A DNA stretch of 64,000 nucleotides. It comes from Peribacillus alkalitolerans. Lineage in GTDB: Bacteria > Bacillota > Bacilli > Bacillales > DSM-1321. The notes beneath the pieces are model-generated. The model worked only from the letters and a program-made list of their open reading frames with translations. It made no database searches and was not told the origin of the DNA. The stretch covers positions 296,535 through 360,534 of the forward strand of contig NZ_JAAGVZ010000003.1 of the NCBI RefSeq assembly GCF_010882125.1, given 5' to 3'. Position numbers and translations under genes: made by a program. This document shows, one piece after another, positions 34,696 to 43,049 of this stretch; position 1 is the stretch's first letter, and every line of letters starts with the position of its first letter.

Positions 34696-34720
34696 CGGTT
34701 GAATCCCCCCTTCTAAAATA

Positions 34721-35389
34721 TTATGTCATATGAACTGATTTAATATGGGAAAGCTTCAAAAATACTGTATCTCCATTCGCAATCGCCAATTCAACTAAGT
34801 TATTATTCACGCTTATTAATTTTCCGATTTTCATGGGATCGCTACCGGCATCAAAAACGACTAGTTTTCCTACTTCTCTTTTTAATTGTTCCTCTAATGA
34901 ACGCTGTATAGGGACGCTTGTTGGATGGACAGGAAGGCTTTCATTACTCAAAGAATATGGCGTGACGGTTTGATTGTAAGGGGTCAGCCACTTCAAATGG
35001 CTCATGGAAATGAACATCGTTTTATAAACAGGTGAGTAGAAAACAAAGTAATCATTTAATACACTCGTAATATATCCGTGAAAAGTTAGGTTTCCAGTTA
35101 CGTAAATTTCAGCAAAAGTACCCTTAGCATTTGTTAATATTTTCCGGTATGAAATAGCGTCCATATCATCAGGAATTTCTGATTCAGTCGGACTGCTCAC
35201 AAACTCATTTTTATCTTTAACCAGTTGAATTCGATGAACATGCAACATAGGAATATAGATAAACTGTTGACCATTGTATAAAACTAGTATATCTTGGCCT
35301 AAATCAATCAGGACCCCCTTGAAGGTGGTTTTTCCCGATAATAAAATACAAACTTGTTGTCCCATTAACGTATTGATATTGCTCACCAT
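34721..35389 (-). CDS. CotB-like/DUF2642 triple-repeat protein
   Basis: 222 residues made of three related ~55-residue Sm-like repeats, each ending in a short HxK/HR-I/V pattern: PMLHVHRIQL, SMSHLKWLTP and KLSHIKSVHM. The same three-repeat plan forms the N-terminal part of the spore coat protein CotB, whose Ser/Lys-rich tail is missing here. ATG follows AAGGAGGAG. A spore-coat role is likely but inferred. Confidence 0.65.
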   Translation of the reverse strand: MVSNINTLMGQQVCILLSGKTTFKGVLIDLGQDILVLYNGQQFIYIPMLHVHRIQLVKDKNEFVSSPTESEIPDDMDAISYRKILTNAKGTFAEIYVTGNLTFHGYITSVLNDYFVFYSPVYKTMFISMSHLKWLTPYNQTVTPYSLSNESLPVHPTSVPIQRSLEEQLKREVGKLVVFDAGSDPMKIGKLISVNNNLVELAIANGDTVFLKLSHIKSVHMT

Positions 35390-35407
35390 AATCTCCTCCT
35401 TGTGAAT

Positions 35408-36763
35408 TTAACTAAAAACCATCTGTACCCAATAGAACAATAATATCAAAGTTACAACTGTTGTTAATGGGATAACTACAATTGAAACGCTTAAATAATC
35501 TTTCCACGATACATCAATCTTATTTTGCCGCAGAATGTGCATCCAAATTAGCGATGCCAGTGTTCCAATTGGTAATAACAAGGATCCCATGTCACTACCG
35601 ATGATATTGGCAAGATAGATGGTCTTTAAAGTGATTGGATCCAGACCCATTTCAGTTAATGTAATGGTTCCTATCATTAATGCAGGATGGTTGTTAAAGA
35701 TGTTAGATAAAATGGATACAAGTCCTCCCATAATTACACTTGCATAAAATAATCCTTGGTTTACTATTGGCTCACATAACTCTACGAGAAAAGTGGTTAA
35801 CCCAACATTATGGAGCCCATAAATAATCACGTACATTGAAAAGGCAAAGATTAAAATATGCCAGGGAGTCTTCTTCAATATATCCACAGGATTGGTTCGT
35901 AAATGGTACCATCTCCATACCAGTAACGCTAAAGAACCAAGTACCGCAACTAGTTCAATAGGGATCGAGAGGTATGAGGCTACAAATAACAAGCAACGCA
36001 TGATAAACACAAACAGCAAAACTTTCAACATAAATTGAGTCCGTTTACGTTTCGTTTCAACAGAAATACTACTCTTTAACGGATGAAAGTTTTTAACAAA
36101 AAACATTTCTTCTATATCATATGACGAATTAGGCAATTTTTTCGGTAATTTATTCTTTACAACCATAAACATTAACCAGCTCATAAACAACAATCCGAGT
36201 GTAGCTGGTACGAACATCATAGCTGTATGCATATATAGCGTCATATCAACAATTTCTAAAGCTATTAAATTTACTATATTACTTACTCCGATTGGAGCAC
36301 TTGAAGCAGTTGCAATTAAAGCTCCACTTAGTAAATATGGAATTTGTTCTTGTGGTCTTAAACGAAGGTTTTTTAAAAGCATGATTAAGATGGGGGTAGT
36401 AATTAAAATGCTTCCATCATTATTAAATAAAAGTGTCATCAAAAAACATAATAATTGTATATTCCAATATAATCGATAGCCCGATCCTTTAGACAAAACG
36501 GCCAATCTAGCTGCTGACCAATGAAAAAAACCGAAGCTTTCTAATATGACCGCCATAACGATCGTACTTATGATAGTTATTGAAGCTCCCCCAATTTTAC
36601 TGATAATATCCATTATATCTCCACGTGATACAATGCCTGTCAGTAAGATTAACCCAGCACCGATAGACGCTGGCCAAGCTTCATTTATTCCTTTTGGTCT
36701 CCAAAATATCACCAACATCGTCATTGTGAAAACCAATAATGTCATTCCAATTTCGAAAGTCAT
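35408..36763 (-). CDS. ArsB/NhaD-type ion transporter (ArsB family)
   Basis: 451 residues from the ATG at 36763, selected because AAAGGAG stands 7 bp before it; a frame 21 codons longer has no ribosome binding site. About 11-12 hydrophobic segments, with LLFNNDGSILITTPILIMLLK and IASNIFNNHPALMIG-like conserved blocks (here LSNIFNNHPALMIG) of the arsenite efflux family. No arsR or arsC is nearby, so the exported anion is uncertain. Confidence 0.8.
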   Translation of the reverse strand: MTFEIGMTLLVFTMTMLVIFWRPKGINEAWPASIGAGLILLTGIVSRGDIMDIISKIGGASITIISTIVMAVILESFGFFHWSAARLAVLSKGSGYRLYWNIQLLCFLMTLLFNNDGSILITTPILIMLLKNLRLRPQEQIPYLLSGALIATASSAPIGVSNIVNLIALEIVDMTLYMHTAMMFVPATLGLLFMSWLMFMVVKNKLPKKLPNSSYDIEEMFFVKNFHPLKSSISVETKRKRTQFMLKVLLFVFIMRCLLFVASYLSIPIELVAVLGSLALLVWRWYHLRTNPVDILKKTPWHILIFAFSMYVIIYGLHNVGLTTFLVELCEPIVNQGLFYASVIMGGLVSILSNIFNNHPALMIGTITLTEMGLDPITLKTIYLANIIGSDMGSLLLPIGTLASLIWMHILRQNKIDVSWKDYLSVSIVVIPLTTVVTLILLFYWVQMVFS

Positions 36764-36929
36764 TACCATGCTCCTTTCTTTTGGTTTAATACATTTATCC
36801 CTGCATGTCCGATTCCCTATATACATATTCGCCCCACTAAAATAGGGAGTGGATACATGTCCATTTCGGGTAAAATGTATGTTTGTCCATTAAGGGCAGG
36901 AGTTACCTCGAGACAAATGGCCAATAAAA

Positions 36930-36959
36930 AACATCCCTTTCAAACAAGAAAGGGATGTT
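36930..36959. terminator. Hairpin AACATCCCTTTC/GAAAGGGATGTT
   Basis: Perfect 12-bp stem with a 6-nt loop in the long spacer upstream of arsB. No gene ends next to it on either strand, so it may be a back-up terminator or the leftover of a lost gene. Confidence 0.55.
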
Positions 36960-37066
36960 GGGATATTCACTTACACGGAATCTGACAACTTGGACATGGA
37001 AAGTTGCTTAAGGATGATTTATAAAGCTTAATGAACAGGTTTTTAAGTTGATTATTCAAGGACACT

Positions 37067-37197
37067 GGTTGATTGGAGCGGAAGGCGCTTGACTCCTGGG
37101 GGATTAGCGTTACAGGCGAGACCCCGCAGGAGCGGTAGCGACGAGGAGGCTCTGCGAACGCCCCCCGGAAAGCAAGTGCCTGGAGCGGAAATCAACC
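37067..37197 (+). repeat. GC-rich palindromic repeat, copy 3
   Basis: Bounded by GGTTGATT and AATCAACC, an 8-bp inverted repeat, with the same core as copies 1 and 2 (GGAGCGGAAGGCGCTTGACTCC..GAGACCCCGCAGG..GAGGAGGCTC..CGGAAAGCAAGTGCC..GGAGCGG; given in parts). Not coding. Confidence 0.75.
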
Positions 37198-37224
37198 TTT
37201 TCGCCTACCATACATATCAAAAAT

Positions 37225-37264
37225 GACAAAAGGTATTGAGAGAGCGCTCTCGATACCTTTTGTC
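37225..37264 (-). terminator. Long hairpin downstream of the PAS kinase
   Basis: GACAAAAGGTAT-T-GAGAG, loop AGCG, CTCTC-G-ATACCTTTTGTC. An 18-bp stem with one T-G pair. Second of two tandem hairpins after the kinase gene. Confidence 0.7.
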
Positions 37265-37273
37265 GACAATCTG

Positions 37274-37301
37274 AAAGGACTTTCATTTAAGAAAGTCCTT
37301 T
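37274..37301 (-). terminator. Terminator after the PAS kinase
   Basis: AAAGGACTTTC, 6-nt loop, GAAAGTCCTTT about 70 bp beyond the kinase stop on the minus strand. Confidence 0.75.
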
Positions 37302-37368
37302 TATAGTAGCAATTTAAAGAATTGATTTTGTATTTTATAGAAATAGGCTTAGCACCCTTCGTCATCAA

Positions 37369-38829
37369 TTATAAAACATCCAATCGAACCGATACAGATG
37401 TGCCTATACCAAGCTGACTTTCTATCGTCATTGAACCATTATGTTCCTGGATGATTTTATTGCTGACCGTCAATCCTAAACCAATTCCTTTGTCTTTCGT
37501 TGTATAAAAAGGGGTTCCCAAATATCTTAACAGGTCTTCTTCTATTCCTATTCCCTCATCCTTAAATGTAATCAATACCCCTTTGTTTTCCAACTTTTGG
37601 ACCCTTATTTCAACAGTACCTCCGTTCGGCATCGATTCAATCGCATTTTTAAGGAAATTGACAAAAACCTGCTTCAGTTGGTGTGGGCTACATAATAAAT
37701 CTACATCTTCTATTAAATCTTCTAAAATAATTTGGACATTATGTAATAAAGCTTGTGGATGAAGAACATTAATCGTGCTATGTAGAATGGAAAATAATTT
37801 TTCTCTTTCAAAAAGAATCGCCTGTGGTTTGGCCAGTGACATGAATTCGTTTACAATCATATCGATTCGATCAAGTTCATTCATGATAATGGACAAGTAT
37901 TGATCTTGCTTGTGCGGATCTGGATTACTTCGTAAAAGCTTTGAAAATCCTTTTAAAGAAGTCAAAGGATTCCTAATCTCATGTGCAACACCAGCTGCAA
38001 GTTGTCCAATGATCGAGAGCCGATCTAAATTACGAAGGGCAGCATCATTTTTGACTCGATCGGAAATATTTCTTCCTACCGTCACAAAGGCCTCCATCTC
38101 TTTTTGTTCATTATAGATAGGCGAAATATTGGACTCCAGATAAATGACATCATTATTAGATGTCCTTACCTTATTTTGAATCAGCTGAGGCTCTTCAGTC
38201 TTTAGTAATTTTTGAAAGGTCCAATCAAAATGCTCCTCTTCACCAGGCACCATAATTTCATGAATTTTTTTCCCAACTAATTCCTCTGGAGAATATCCCA
38301 TCACTTTTTCGTGAGAAGGAGAAGCGTATATAATCGTTTTCTCTTTCGAAAATACCTTGATCATATCGGAGGTATTTTCCGTTATGAGTTTATAAAGTTC
38401 ACGGATTTTTTCTAATTCCCTTTCCATTTGCTTTAGTTCTGTAATATCTCTAAAAATAGCAATAATCGCTATGATTTCTCCATTTGAATTCCGGAATGGC
38501 GAATAGGATACCGCAATATCAAGTGTAGTCCCATCCTTATGAAATCGCTGGGTAATCATATTCGAATACACTTTCCCTTGCTTTACAGATTCAATTATTT
38601 CATTTACGATACTAGGATTAGAAAATTCATTAAATCTTTTACCTAGTATTTCTTCTGAAGTGTATCCAAAAATCTTCGTATACATTGGATTCACCCGAAT
38701 GAACCGATTTTCCAAATCAACGAAAGCAAACCCGTCTGCTGTACAATTAAGAAATAAATCGAATAACTCATCAGAATTATATAAAAATGATTCATTTTCT
38801 TTTCCTATGTTCGGGAATCTATTAGACAT
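37369..38829 (-). CDS. PAS-domain sensor histidine kinase (KinA/KinE-like)
   Basis: 486 residues from the ATG at 38829 (TTGGGAGAG just before; the in-frame TTG 15 bp upstream lies in that ribosome binding site). Two PAS domains (about 25-140 and 145-265), no membrane segment, then H-box GVAHEIRNPLTSLKGF, N-box FLKNAIESMPNGG, G1 KDEGIGIEE and G2 GIGLGLTV. Orphan and cytoplasmic like KinA/KinE, so likely a phosphorelay input for sporulation. Confidence 0.8.
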   Translation of the reverse strand: MSNRFPNIGKENESFLYNSDELFDLFLNCTADGFAFVDLENRFIRVNPMYTKIFGYTSEEILGKRFNEFSNPSIVNEIIESVKQGKVYSNMITQRFHKDGTTLDIAVSYSPFRNSNGEIIAIIAIFRDITELKQMERELEKIRELYKLITENTSDMIKVFSKEKTIIYASPSHEKVMGYSPEELVGKKIHEIMVPGEEEHFDWTFQKLLKTEEPQLIQNKVRTSNNDVIYLESNISPIYNEQKEMEAFVTVGRNISDRVKNDAALRNLDRLSIIGQLAAGVAHEIRNPLTSLKGFSKLLRSNPDPHKQDQYLSIIMNELDRIDMIVNEFMSLAKPQAILFEREKLFSILHSTINVLHPQALLHNVQIILEDLIEDVDLLCSPHQLKQVFVNFLKNAIESMPNGGTVEIRVQKLENKGVLITFKDEGIGIEEDLLRYLGTPFYTTKDKGIGLGLTVSNKIIQEHNGSMTIESQLGIGTSVSVRLDVL

Positions 38830-38988
38830 CGTGCTCTCTCCCAACTTTTCATATATCTTTTGTCTCTATTTTACAGAATTTTTAGATAAAAGATATATTT
38901 AATTTACTTTTTTTGAATAGCTTTTTTTTAGAATGAAAAAGTATGATACAGTAAAATAGAATTTTAATTATTGAAGGGAGATTTAAAA

Positions 38989-39339
38989 ATGAGTAATCAA
39001 GAAGCACAAAATACTTTACCACCTAAAACATGTTCCATAGAACGTCTAGTAACGATGCCAGAAGATGTACAAAAAGTGTTGGAAGGCAAAAAAACAGCAA
39101 CACGCAGAAACGGAAGATATGCTGATGTAGGCGAAATCATGGTTTTAGAGGATAAAAAATTCATCGTGGACCGTGTCTATTCACAGTCTTTAGGAGAGTT
39201 AACAGATGAACATGCACAACATGAAGGCTTTAATACTGTAGAAGAGTATAAAGAATCAATCCTATCCTATCATCCAGGTATGCCTTGGCTGCCGCAAATG
39301 AGAGTTTGGGTGCATGAATTCAGTCCTGTAAGTGAATAA
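38989..39339 (+). CDS. ASCH-domain protein
   Basis: 116 residues from ATG 38989 (AAGGGAG 8 bp upstream, lying inside the longer frame). Conserved segment VLEGKKTATRRNGRYADVGE and KFIVDRVY fit ASCH, a PUA-like RNA/nucleotide-binding fold (EVE/YTH relatives). It precedes a membrane protein gene by 2 bp and is likely co-transcribed. Function unknown. Confidence 0.8.
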   Translation: MSNQEAQNTLPPKTCSIERLVTMPEDVQKVLEGKKTATRRNGRYADVGEIMVLEDKKFIVDRVYSQSLGELTDEHAQHEGFNTVEEYKESILSYHPGMPWLPQMRVWVHEFSPVSE

Positions 39340-39341
39340 AA

Positions 39342-39782
39342 ATGGATGTATTGTACCGCATATTAATATTTATCCATGTACTAAGTGTGGTGGTTTCCAT
39401 TGGGCCGTTCTTCATTCTACTTCCTATCGTAAAAAAGTTACGCTTGGCTAAAGAAGAAGAAATACACCCACACCTCGAAACATTCCGATTCGTCGTCCGG
39501 CTTACCAAACACGCTGGCCATGTATTGGTTGGATCAGGTATATTACTCGTGGTATACGGCCCGTGGACTTGGAGTACACCTTGGATCGTCATGACATTGC
39601 TTATCATGTTTGGCTCCCTATTCTTTTTGGCAAGAGCTTTTTCACCAAAACTAAGGAAGTATCAAGAAGAAATACATAATCGAGAAGAAATAGCGGGAAA
39701 ACTAAATCGTTCTATATGGATCTACATCATCCTCCTAATTGCCATGCTTTGGTTCATGGTTGTGAAACCTGTTTTATGGTGA
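39342..39782 (+). CDS. Four-helix integral membrane protein (DUF2269/CopD-like)
   Basis: 146 residues with four hydrophobic segments; His residues at LIFIHVLSVV, RLTKHAGHVLVG recall heme or copper-binding membrane families (DUF2269, CopD), but family assignment is loose. Starts 2 bp after the ASCH gene stop and ends before a bidirectional terminator. Confidence 0.6.
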   Translation: MDVLYRILIFIHVLSVVVSIGPFFILLPIVKKLRLAKEEEIHPHLETFRFVVRLTKHAGHVLVGSGILLVVYGPWTWSTPWIVMTLLIMFGSLFFLARAFSPKLRKYQEEIHNREEIAGKLNRSIWIYIILLIAMLWFMVVKPVLW

Positions 39783-39791
39783 TGGAAAAAA

Positions 39792-39823
39792 CAAAACCTT
39801 GTCTATATTAAGACAAGGTTTTG
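39792..39823. terminator. Bidirectional terminator
   Basis: CAAAACCTTGTCT, 6-nt loop, AGACAAGGTTTTG. Its loop contains the stop codon of the convergent YbaN-like gene. Confidence 0.85.
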
Positions 39824-40185
39824 ATTTTAGTAAAGAAATAATAATATTTATAAATCACAATAAAGATTAACGCTATCCGTATAACTATACTGTCCATCAA
39901 GATGAAAGCAATCGCGATCATCGCATCGGCAAAGAGCAAGATTGAAAGCTTCTGTCTTATGGACATACTTCTCTTTTTCACAAAGCTCTCCAAATGCTTT
40001 TTATACAGTGAAGTCCCTTTAAACCACTTCTCGAACCGCTCTGATCCTTTTACAAAACAAAAAGATGCTAATAGGAATAGCGGAGTAGTCGGTAATACCG
40101 GTAATCCAATTCCTAAAATTCCTAGTACAAGCGATATTAACCCCACTAAGATATAAATGAATTTAATGATTTTTTGGATGATCAT
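39808..40185 (-). CDS. YbaN/DUF454-family membrane protein
   Basis: 125 residues from the ATG at 40185, after AGGGGGC; a longer frame reaches into the MFS gene. Signature LGIGLPVLPTTPLFLLASFCF and SERFEKWF identifies the DUF454 family (inner membrane, three to four helices). Second gene after the DHA2 exporter (43-bp gap). The short spacing of the ribosome binding site leaves the start slightly uncertain. Confidence 0.75.
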   Translation of the reverse strand: MIIQKIIKFIYILVGLISLVLGILGIGLPVLPTTPLFLLASFCFVKGSERFEKWFKGTSLYKKHLESFVKKRSMSIRQKLSILLFADAMIAIAFILMDSIVIRIALIFIVIYKYYYFFTKIKTLS

Positions 40186-40228
40186 TGCCCCCTGACTAAA
40201 ACTGGCAATCGCAAGATTTTTAAAAGTC

Positions 40229-41758
40229 CTACTTTTCTTCCATCGCCTGTTGATGCTCAACCGAATTACTTAAGTGATCCTTCGTCATTAGGCTAGCTGC
40301 AATAAATGCCAAGGCAGTAGGAATGAGAGCCCACATAAACGTATATGTGATGGACGAAGATAATGCAGCTGTTATTTTATCCAATATTGGAGCTGGAATT
40401 TGTGCACGGGCTTCAGGCGCCAACAGAACTCTTGGATCATTCAAAGCAGGGTTATCAGTCATGCTCTCTCCCATTCCAGCAAAAATATTCTCTAGTTTAG
40501 AAGTGAATTCGTTCCGTTGGATAATTCCAAAAACAGTAATTCCTAGAGTCATTCCCAAAGAACGGATAAACGAGACAGTAGAGTTCACAGAACCACGCTG
40601 AGAAGGATGGAAATGATGGATAGCAGCATTGCTTAAGACAGAAAAAGTAGCCCCTATGCCTAGTCCTACTATGATCATATACAGAGTTACTAACAAACGT
40701 CCTGAATCCGGTTTTAAAGTCGTCAACAAGACCATGCCCACAGACAGAATGATAGTAAATAGAATCATAATTTTTCGGTAACTCCATTTATTCATCAGGA
40801 ACCCACCAGTGGTCGCAGAGACTACTGATCCCAACATCATCGGAAGCAACACTAATCCTGAATTTGTCGCTGTTCCTCCAAGTACTCCTTGAATGTAAAT
40901 CGGAATATAGACAGATGCAGTAATAAACGCCATACCACTTAGTAATCCTAAAGCATTACTTGTGGTAAACAAGCGGTTTTTGAACATAGGGAAGGAGATA
41001 ATCGGATCCGTTACTTTCCTTTCAATCCATATAAACGCTAAAAACAATACTGAAAACACTGCAAACAATCCAATAATAACTACTGAATCCCAATCGTACT
41101 CATTTCCACCTAACTCCAAAGCAAACATTAGACTGACCACAGCAATAACAAGCGTTATAGCACCCCACCAGTCAATTTTTTGCTTAGAGTGAACTAGAGA
41201 TTCTTTATAGAAAAATGCAATAAAGATAAATGCTAACAAGCCAAGAGGAATATTCACATAAAAGACCCAATGCCAGCTGATGTAGTCTGTAATATAAGCT
41301 CCTAATAACGGACCGAATATACTCGATAAACCGAATACAGCACCGAATAATCCACCCAGTTTCCCACGTTGTTCAACAGGAACCGTATCAAACATAATCG
41401 TAAATGCGATTGGAATGAGTGCTCCTCCCCCAATTCCTTGGATAGCACGGTAAATACTAAGCTGAGTAATACTTTCTGCAGTACCGCATAAAATCGAGCC
41501 TATTAAGAACACAATTAATCCGAAAATAAAAAACTTTTTCCTACCGAACATATCAGATAATTTTCCGAAAATCGGCATACCTGCCATTTCAGCAACCATG
41601 TAAGCTGAAGTGACCCATACAAACTTATCTAAACCACCTAATTCACCTACAATCGTCCCCATGGCAGTAGCAACAATGGTATTATCCATCGATGCCATTA
41701 AAATGCCCAATAAGAGACCTGTAAGCACGAGCCCTTGTTTGCTTTGTTTTGTATTCAC
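40229..41758 (-). CDS. DHA2-family (EmrB/QacA) drug:proton antiporter
   Basis: 509 residues from a GTG at 41758; AGAGGAAAGGA lies upstream, whereas the ATG 48 bp further up has none, and the GTG start gives the usual N-terminus (NTKQSKQGLVLTGLLLG). Fourteen membrane segments, with GKLSDMFGRKK (motif A) and GLSSIFGPLLGAYI (motif C). Exports lipophilic toxic compounds by proton exchange. Upstream lie a palindromic operator candidate and a structured GC-rich element. Confidence 0.88.
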   Translation of the reverse strand: MNTKQSKQGLVLTGLLLGILMASMDNTIVATAMGTIVGELGGLDKFVWVTSAYMVAEMAGMPIFGKLSDMFGRKKFFIFGLIVFLIGSILCGTAESITQLSIYRAIQGIGGGALIPIAFTIMFDTVPVEQRGKLGGLFGAVFGLSSIFGPLLGAYITDYISWHWVFYVNIPLGLLAFIFIAFFYKESLVHSKQKIDWWGAITLVIAVVSLMFALELGGNEYDWDSVVIIGLFAVFSVLFLAFIWIERKVTDPIISFPMFKNRLFTTSNALGLLSGMAFITASVYIPIYIQGVLGGTATNSGLVLLPMMLGSVVSATTGGFLMNKWSYRKIMILFTIILSVGMVLLTTLKPDSGRLLVTLYMIIVGLGIGATFSVLSNAAIHHFHPSQRGSVNSTVSFIRSLGMTLGITVFGIIQRNEFTSKLENIFAGMGESMTDNPALNDPRVLLAPEARAQIPAPILDKITAALSSSITYTFMWALIPTALAFIAASLMTKDHLSNSVEHQQAMEEK

Positions 41759-41937
41759 AATTAGATAATTCCTTTCCTCTATTATATTTTTCAAATAATT
41801 GGCCATTAACGAAACATTGTTACGTTAAATGTTGAAAACAAGAAATAACTGATGAATAGCAGATAAAGTGTCCTGTTTCTTAATTAAATTTCCTATTTTT
41901 TAAGCTTTGTTAAACAAGCCTGTTGAATGGCAACTAG

Positions 41938-41995
41938 AGGCAATTTCTTACCGTGCGCGGTATTGTAGCCTCATTAAGCTCACTCCGCGACGGTG
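41938..41995 (-). promoter_or_regulatory. GC-rich hairpin with possible pseudoknot upstream of the DHA2 exporter
   Basis: ACCGT-G-CGCGG (41951-41961) pairs with CCGCG-ACGGT (41986-41995) around a 24-nt loop. GCCTC in the loop (41969-41973) is complementary to GAGGC outside (41938-41942). It stands out in an AT-rich 650-bp spacer, 180-240 bp before the exporter start. It may be a leader element of the exporter mRNA or an independent RNA. I could not match it to guanidine, Mn or other known riboswitches. Confidence 0.35.
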
Positions 41996-42052
41996 TGTTC
42001 ACCCTTTACCCACTTTTCATCAGGACATTGAAAATATATGATTACTTAAATT

Positions 42053-42076
42053 TAACATAACAATGTTTTGTTATAA
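42053..42076. promoter_or_regulatory. Inverted repeat ATAACAA-TGTT-TTGTTAT
   Basis: Perfect 7-bp arms with a 4-bp spacer, within about 300 bp upstream of the DHA2 exporter. Typical of a TetR/MarR-type operator, but no regulator gene is adjacent. Confidence 0.35.
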
Positions 42077-42170
42077 AGAAAAAAATAATTTTATCAATCC
42101 CAAAATTAATTATCTCCAAATTCAAACCAAAACAAGACTATAAGATAATACTTGAAATAGGACATAAAAA

Positions 42171-42195
42171 AGAAGCTAGCCTTATTGCAGCTTCT
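42171..42195 (-). terminator. Terminator after a decayed gene
   Basis: AGAAGCT, 11-nt loop, AGCTTCT followed on the minus strand by TTTTTTA. It is 24 bp past the stop of the fragment at 42219. Confidence 0.55.
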
Positions 42196-42218
42196 AAATT
42201 AGTATAGCCACTATAGAA

Positions 42219-42404
42219 TTACAATCCCCTTAAATGATTCGATACAGTCAAATGGACCTCATCCTCTTCAGTCCATTTGCCGTCAAAATTCTCTCGAAGC
42301 GTGTAAGTTTTTAATGGGGTGGAATAAAAAAATACATTGTTTATTCTTTTTTTAATTTCATAGGATTGTCTCTGGGCATCCGCCCTTACACTCCGCCTAC
42401 TTTT
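42219..42404 (-). pseudogene. Short gene fragment without start codon
   Basis: An open minus-strand frame of about 60 codons whose last part (TLRENFDGKWTEEDEVHL and then TVSNHLRGL) has normal protein-like composition and is followed by a proper terminator. No ATG, GTG or TTG with a ribosome binding site exists in the frame; a TGA closes it at 42405. Likely the 3' end of a decayed gene. Family not recognised. Confidence 0.35.
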
Positions 42405-42414
42405 TCATATTTTG
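42388..42414 (+). promoter_or_regulatory. Candidate sigma-K promoter for the Gln/Tyr-rich protein
   Basis: AC (42388-42389), 16 bp, CATATTTTG (42406-42414), one mismatch to CATAnnnTA. Predicted start about 40 bp before the ATG at 42461. Confidence 0.35.
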
Positions 42415-42460
42415 TTAGAGTATTCATCCCGACTAAGAAATTACAGAGGAGGATTCCGTG

Positions 42461-42949
42461 ATGAACCCATTTCAATATAACCCTGGACATGTGCAACAGC
42501 CAGCTTCCCCTTATGCACTATATCCTTACAATTCGAATAGTCAACAGCTAGAGCTTTATCGACAACAACAAGAATATTATCAACAGCAACAAGATTACTA
42601 TCAACAGCAACAAGAACTCTATCAGCAACAACAAGAATTTTATCAGCAACCAGAATCGTTTGATGAGCTAGATTATTATGAAGAACAATCCGAGATTGAC
42701 AGACAACCTAACCTAGAAAGAAGAATTCGTGAACTTGAAAGAGAAAACCAACTGCAGCAACAAGAACTAAGACGCTTAAGTCAGGAATTAAACCGCCAAA
42801 ACCAGGAAATCGGGCGTCTGAACCGAGAAGTTAACCGACTCAACCAAGTTGACGAACGCCACACTCGCCGCTTAAACCGATTAAACCAAAGGCTGCGTGC
42901 GGTTGAAAACAGATTGAATATTCCGTTCTATGCTGAGGATGGGTTTTAA
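42461..42949 (+). CDS. Gln/Tyr-rich repeat and coiled-coil protein, possible spore coat component
   Basis: 162 residues; the ATG at 42461 is 8 bp after GAGGAGG (a GTG directly before it is an alternative). Residues about 30-65 carry five near-identical seven-residue units of the type (E/D)(Y/L/F)YQQQQ. Residues about 85-155 form a strongly charged coiled coil with [13 protein letters not shown] and [11 protein letters not shown] repeats. Low complexity, no signal peptide and a sigma-K-like promoter point to a spore surface protein; Gln/Tyr-rich tracts could be cross-linked. Function is inferred. Confidence 0.6.
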   Translation: MNPFQYNPGHVQQPASPYALYPYNSNSQQLELYRQQQEYYQQQQDYYQQQQELYQQQQEFYQQPESFDELDYYEEQSEIDRQPNLERRIRELERENQLQQQELRRLSQELNRQNQEIGRLNREVNRLNQVDERHTRRLNRLNQRLRAVENRLNIPFYAEDGF

Positions 42950-42950
42950 T

Positions 42951-42980
42951 AAAGAAGCAGGAGTCAATTCCTGCTTCTTT
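42951..42980 (+). terminator. Terminator after the Gln/Tyr-rich gene
   Basis: AAAGAAGCAGGA, 6-nt loop, TCCTGCTTCTTT and then GTTTTTTT. Confidence 0.9.
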
Positions 42981-43049
42981 GTTTTTTTAGATTGAATCTC
43001 GGTTGTATGTGTTCAATGGACTTTTTATAAGACTAGAGATTCTAAAGTA

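Noticed and set aside
35408-36763. Arsenic resistance operon
   Set aside because: Only the ArsB-type transporter is present; no arsR, arsC or acr genes are adjacent.
41938-41995. Guanidine (ykkC-type) riboswitch for the exporter
   Set aside because: The conserved ykkC sequence blocks are absent; only the exporter context suggested it.
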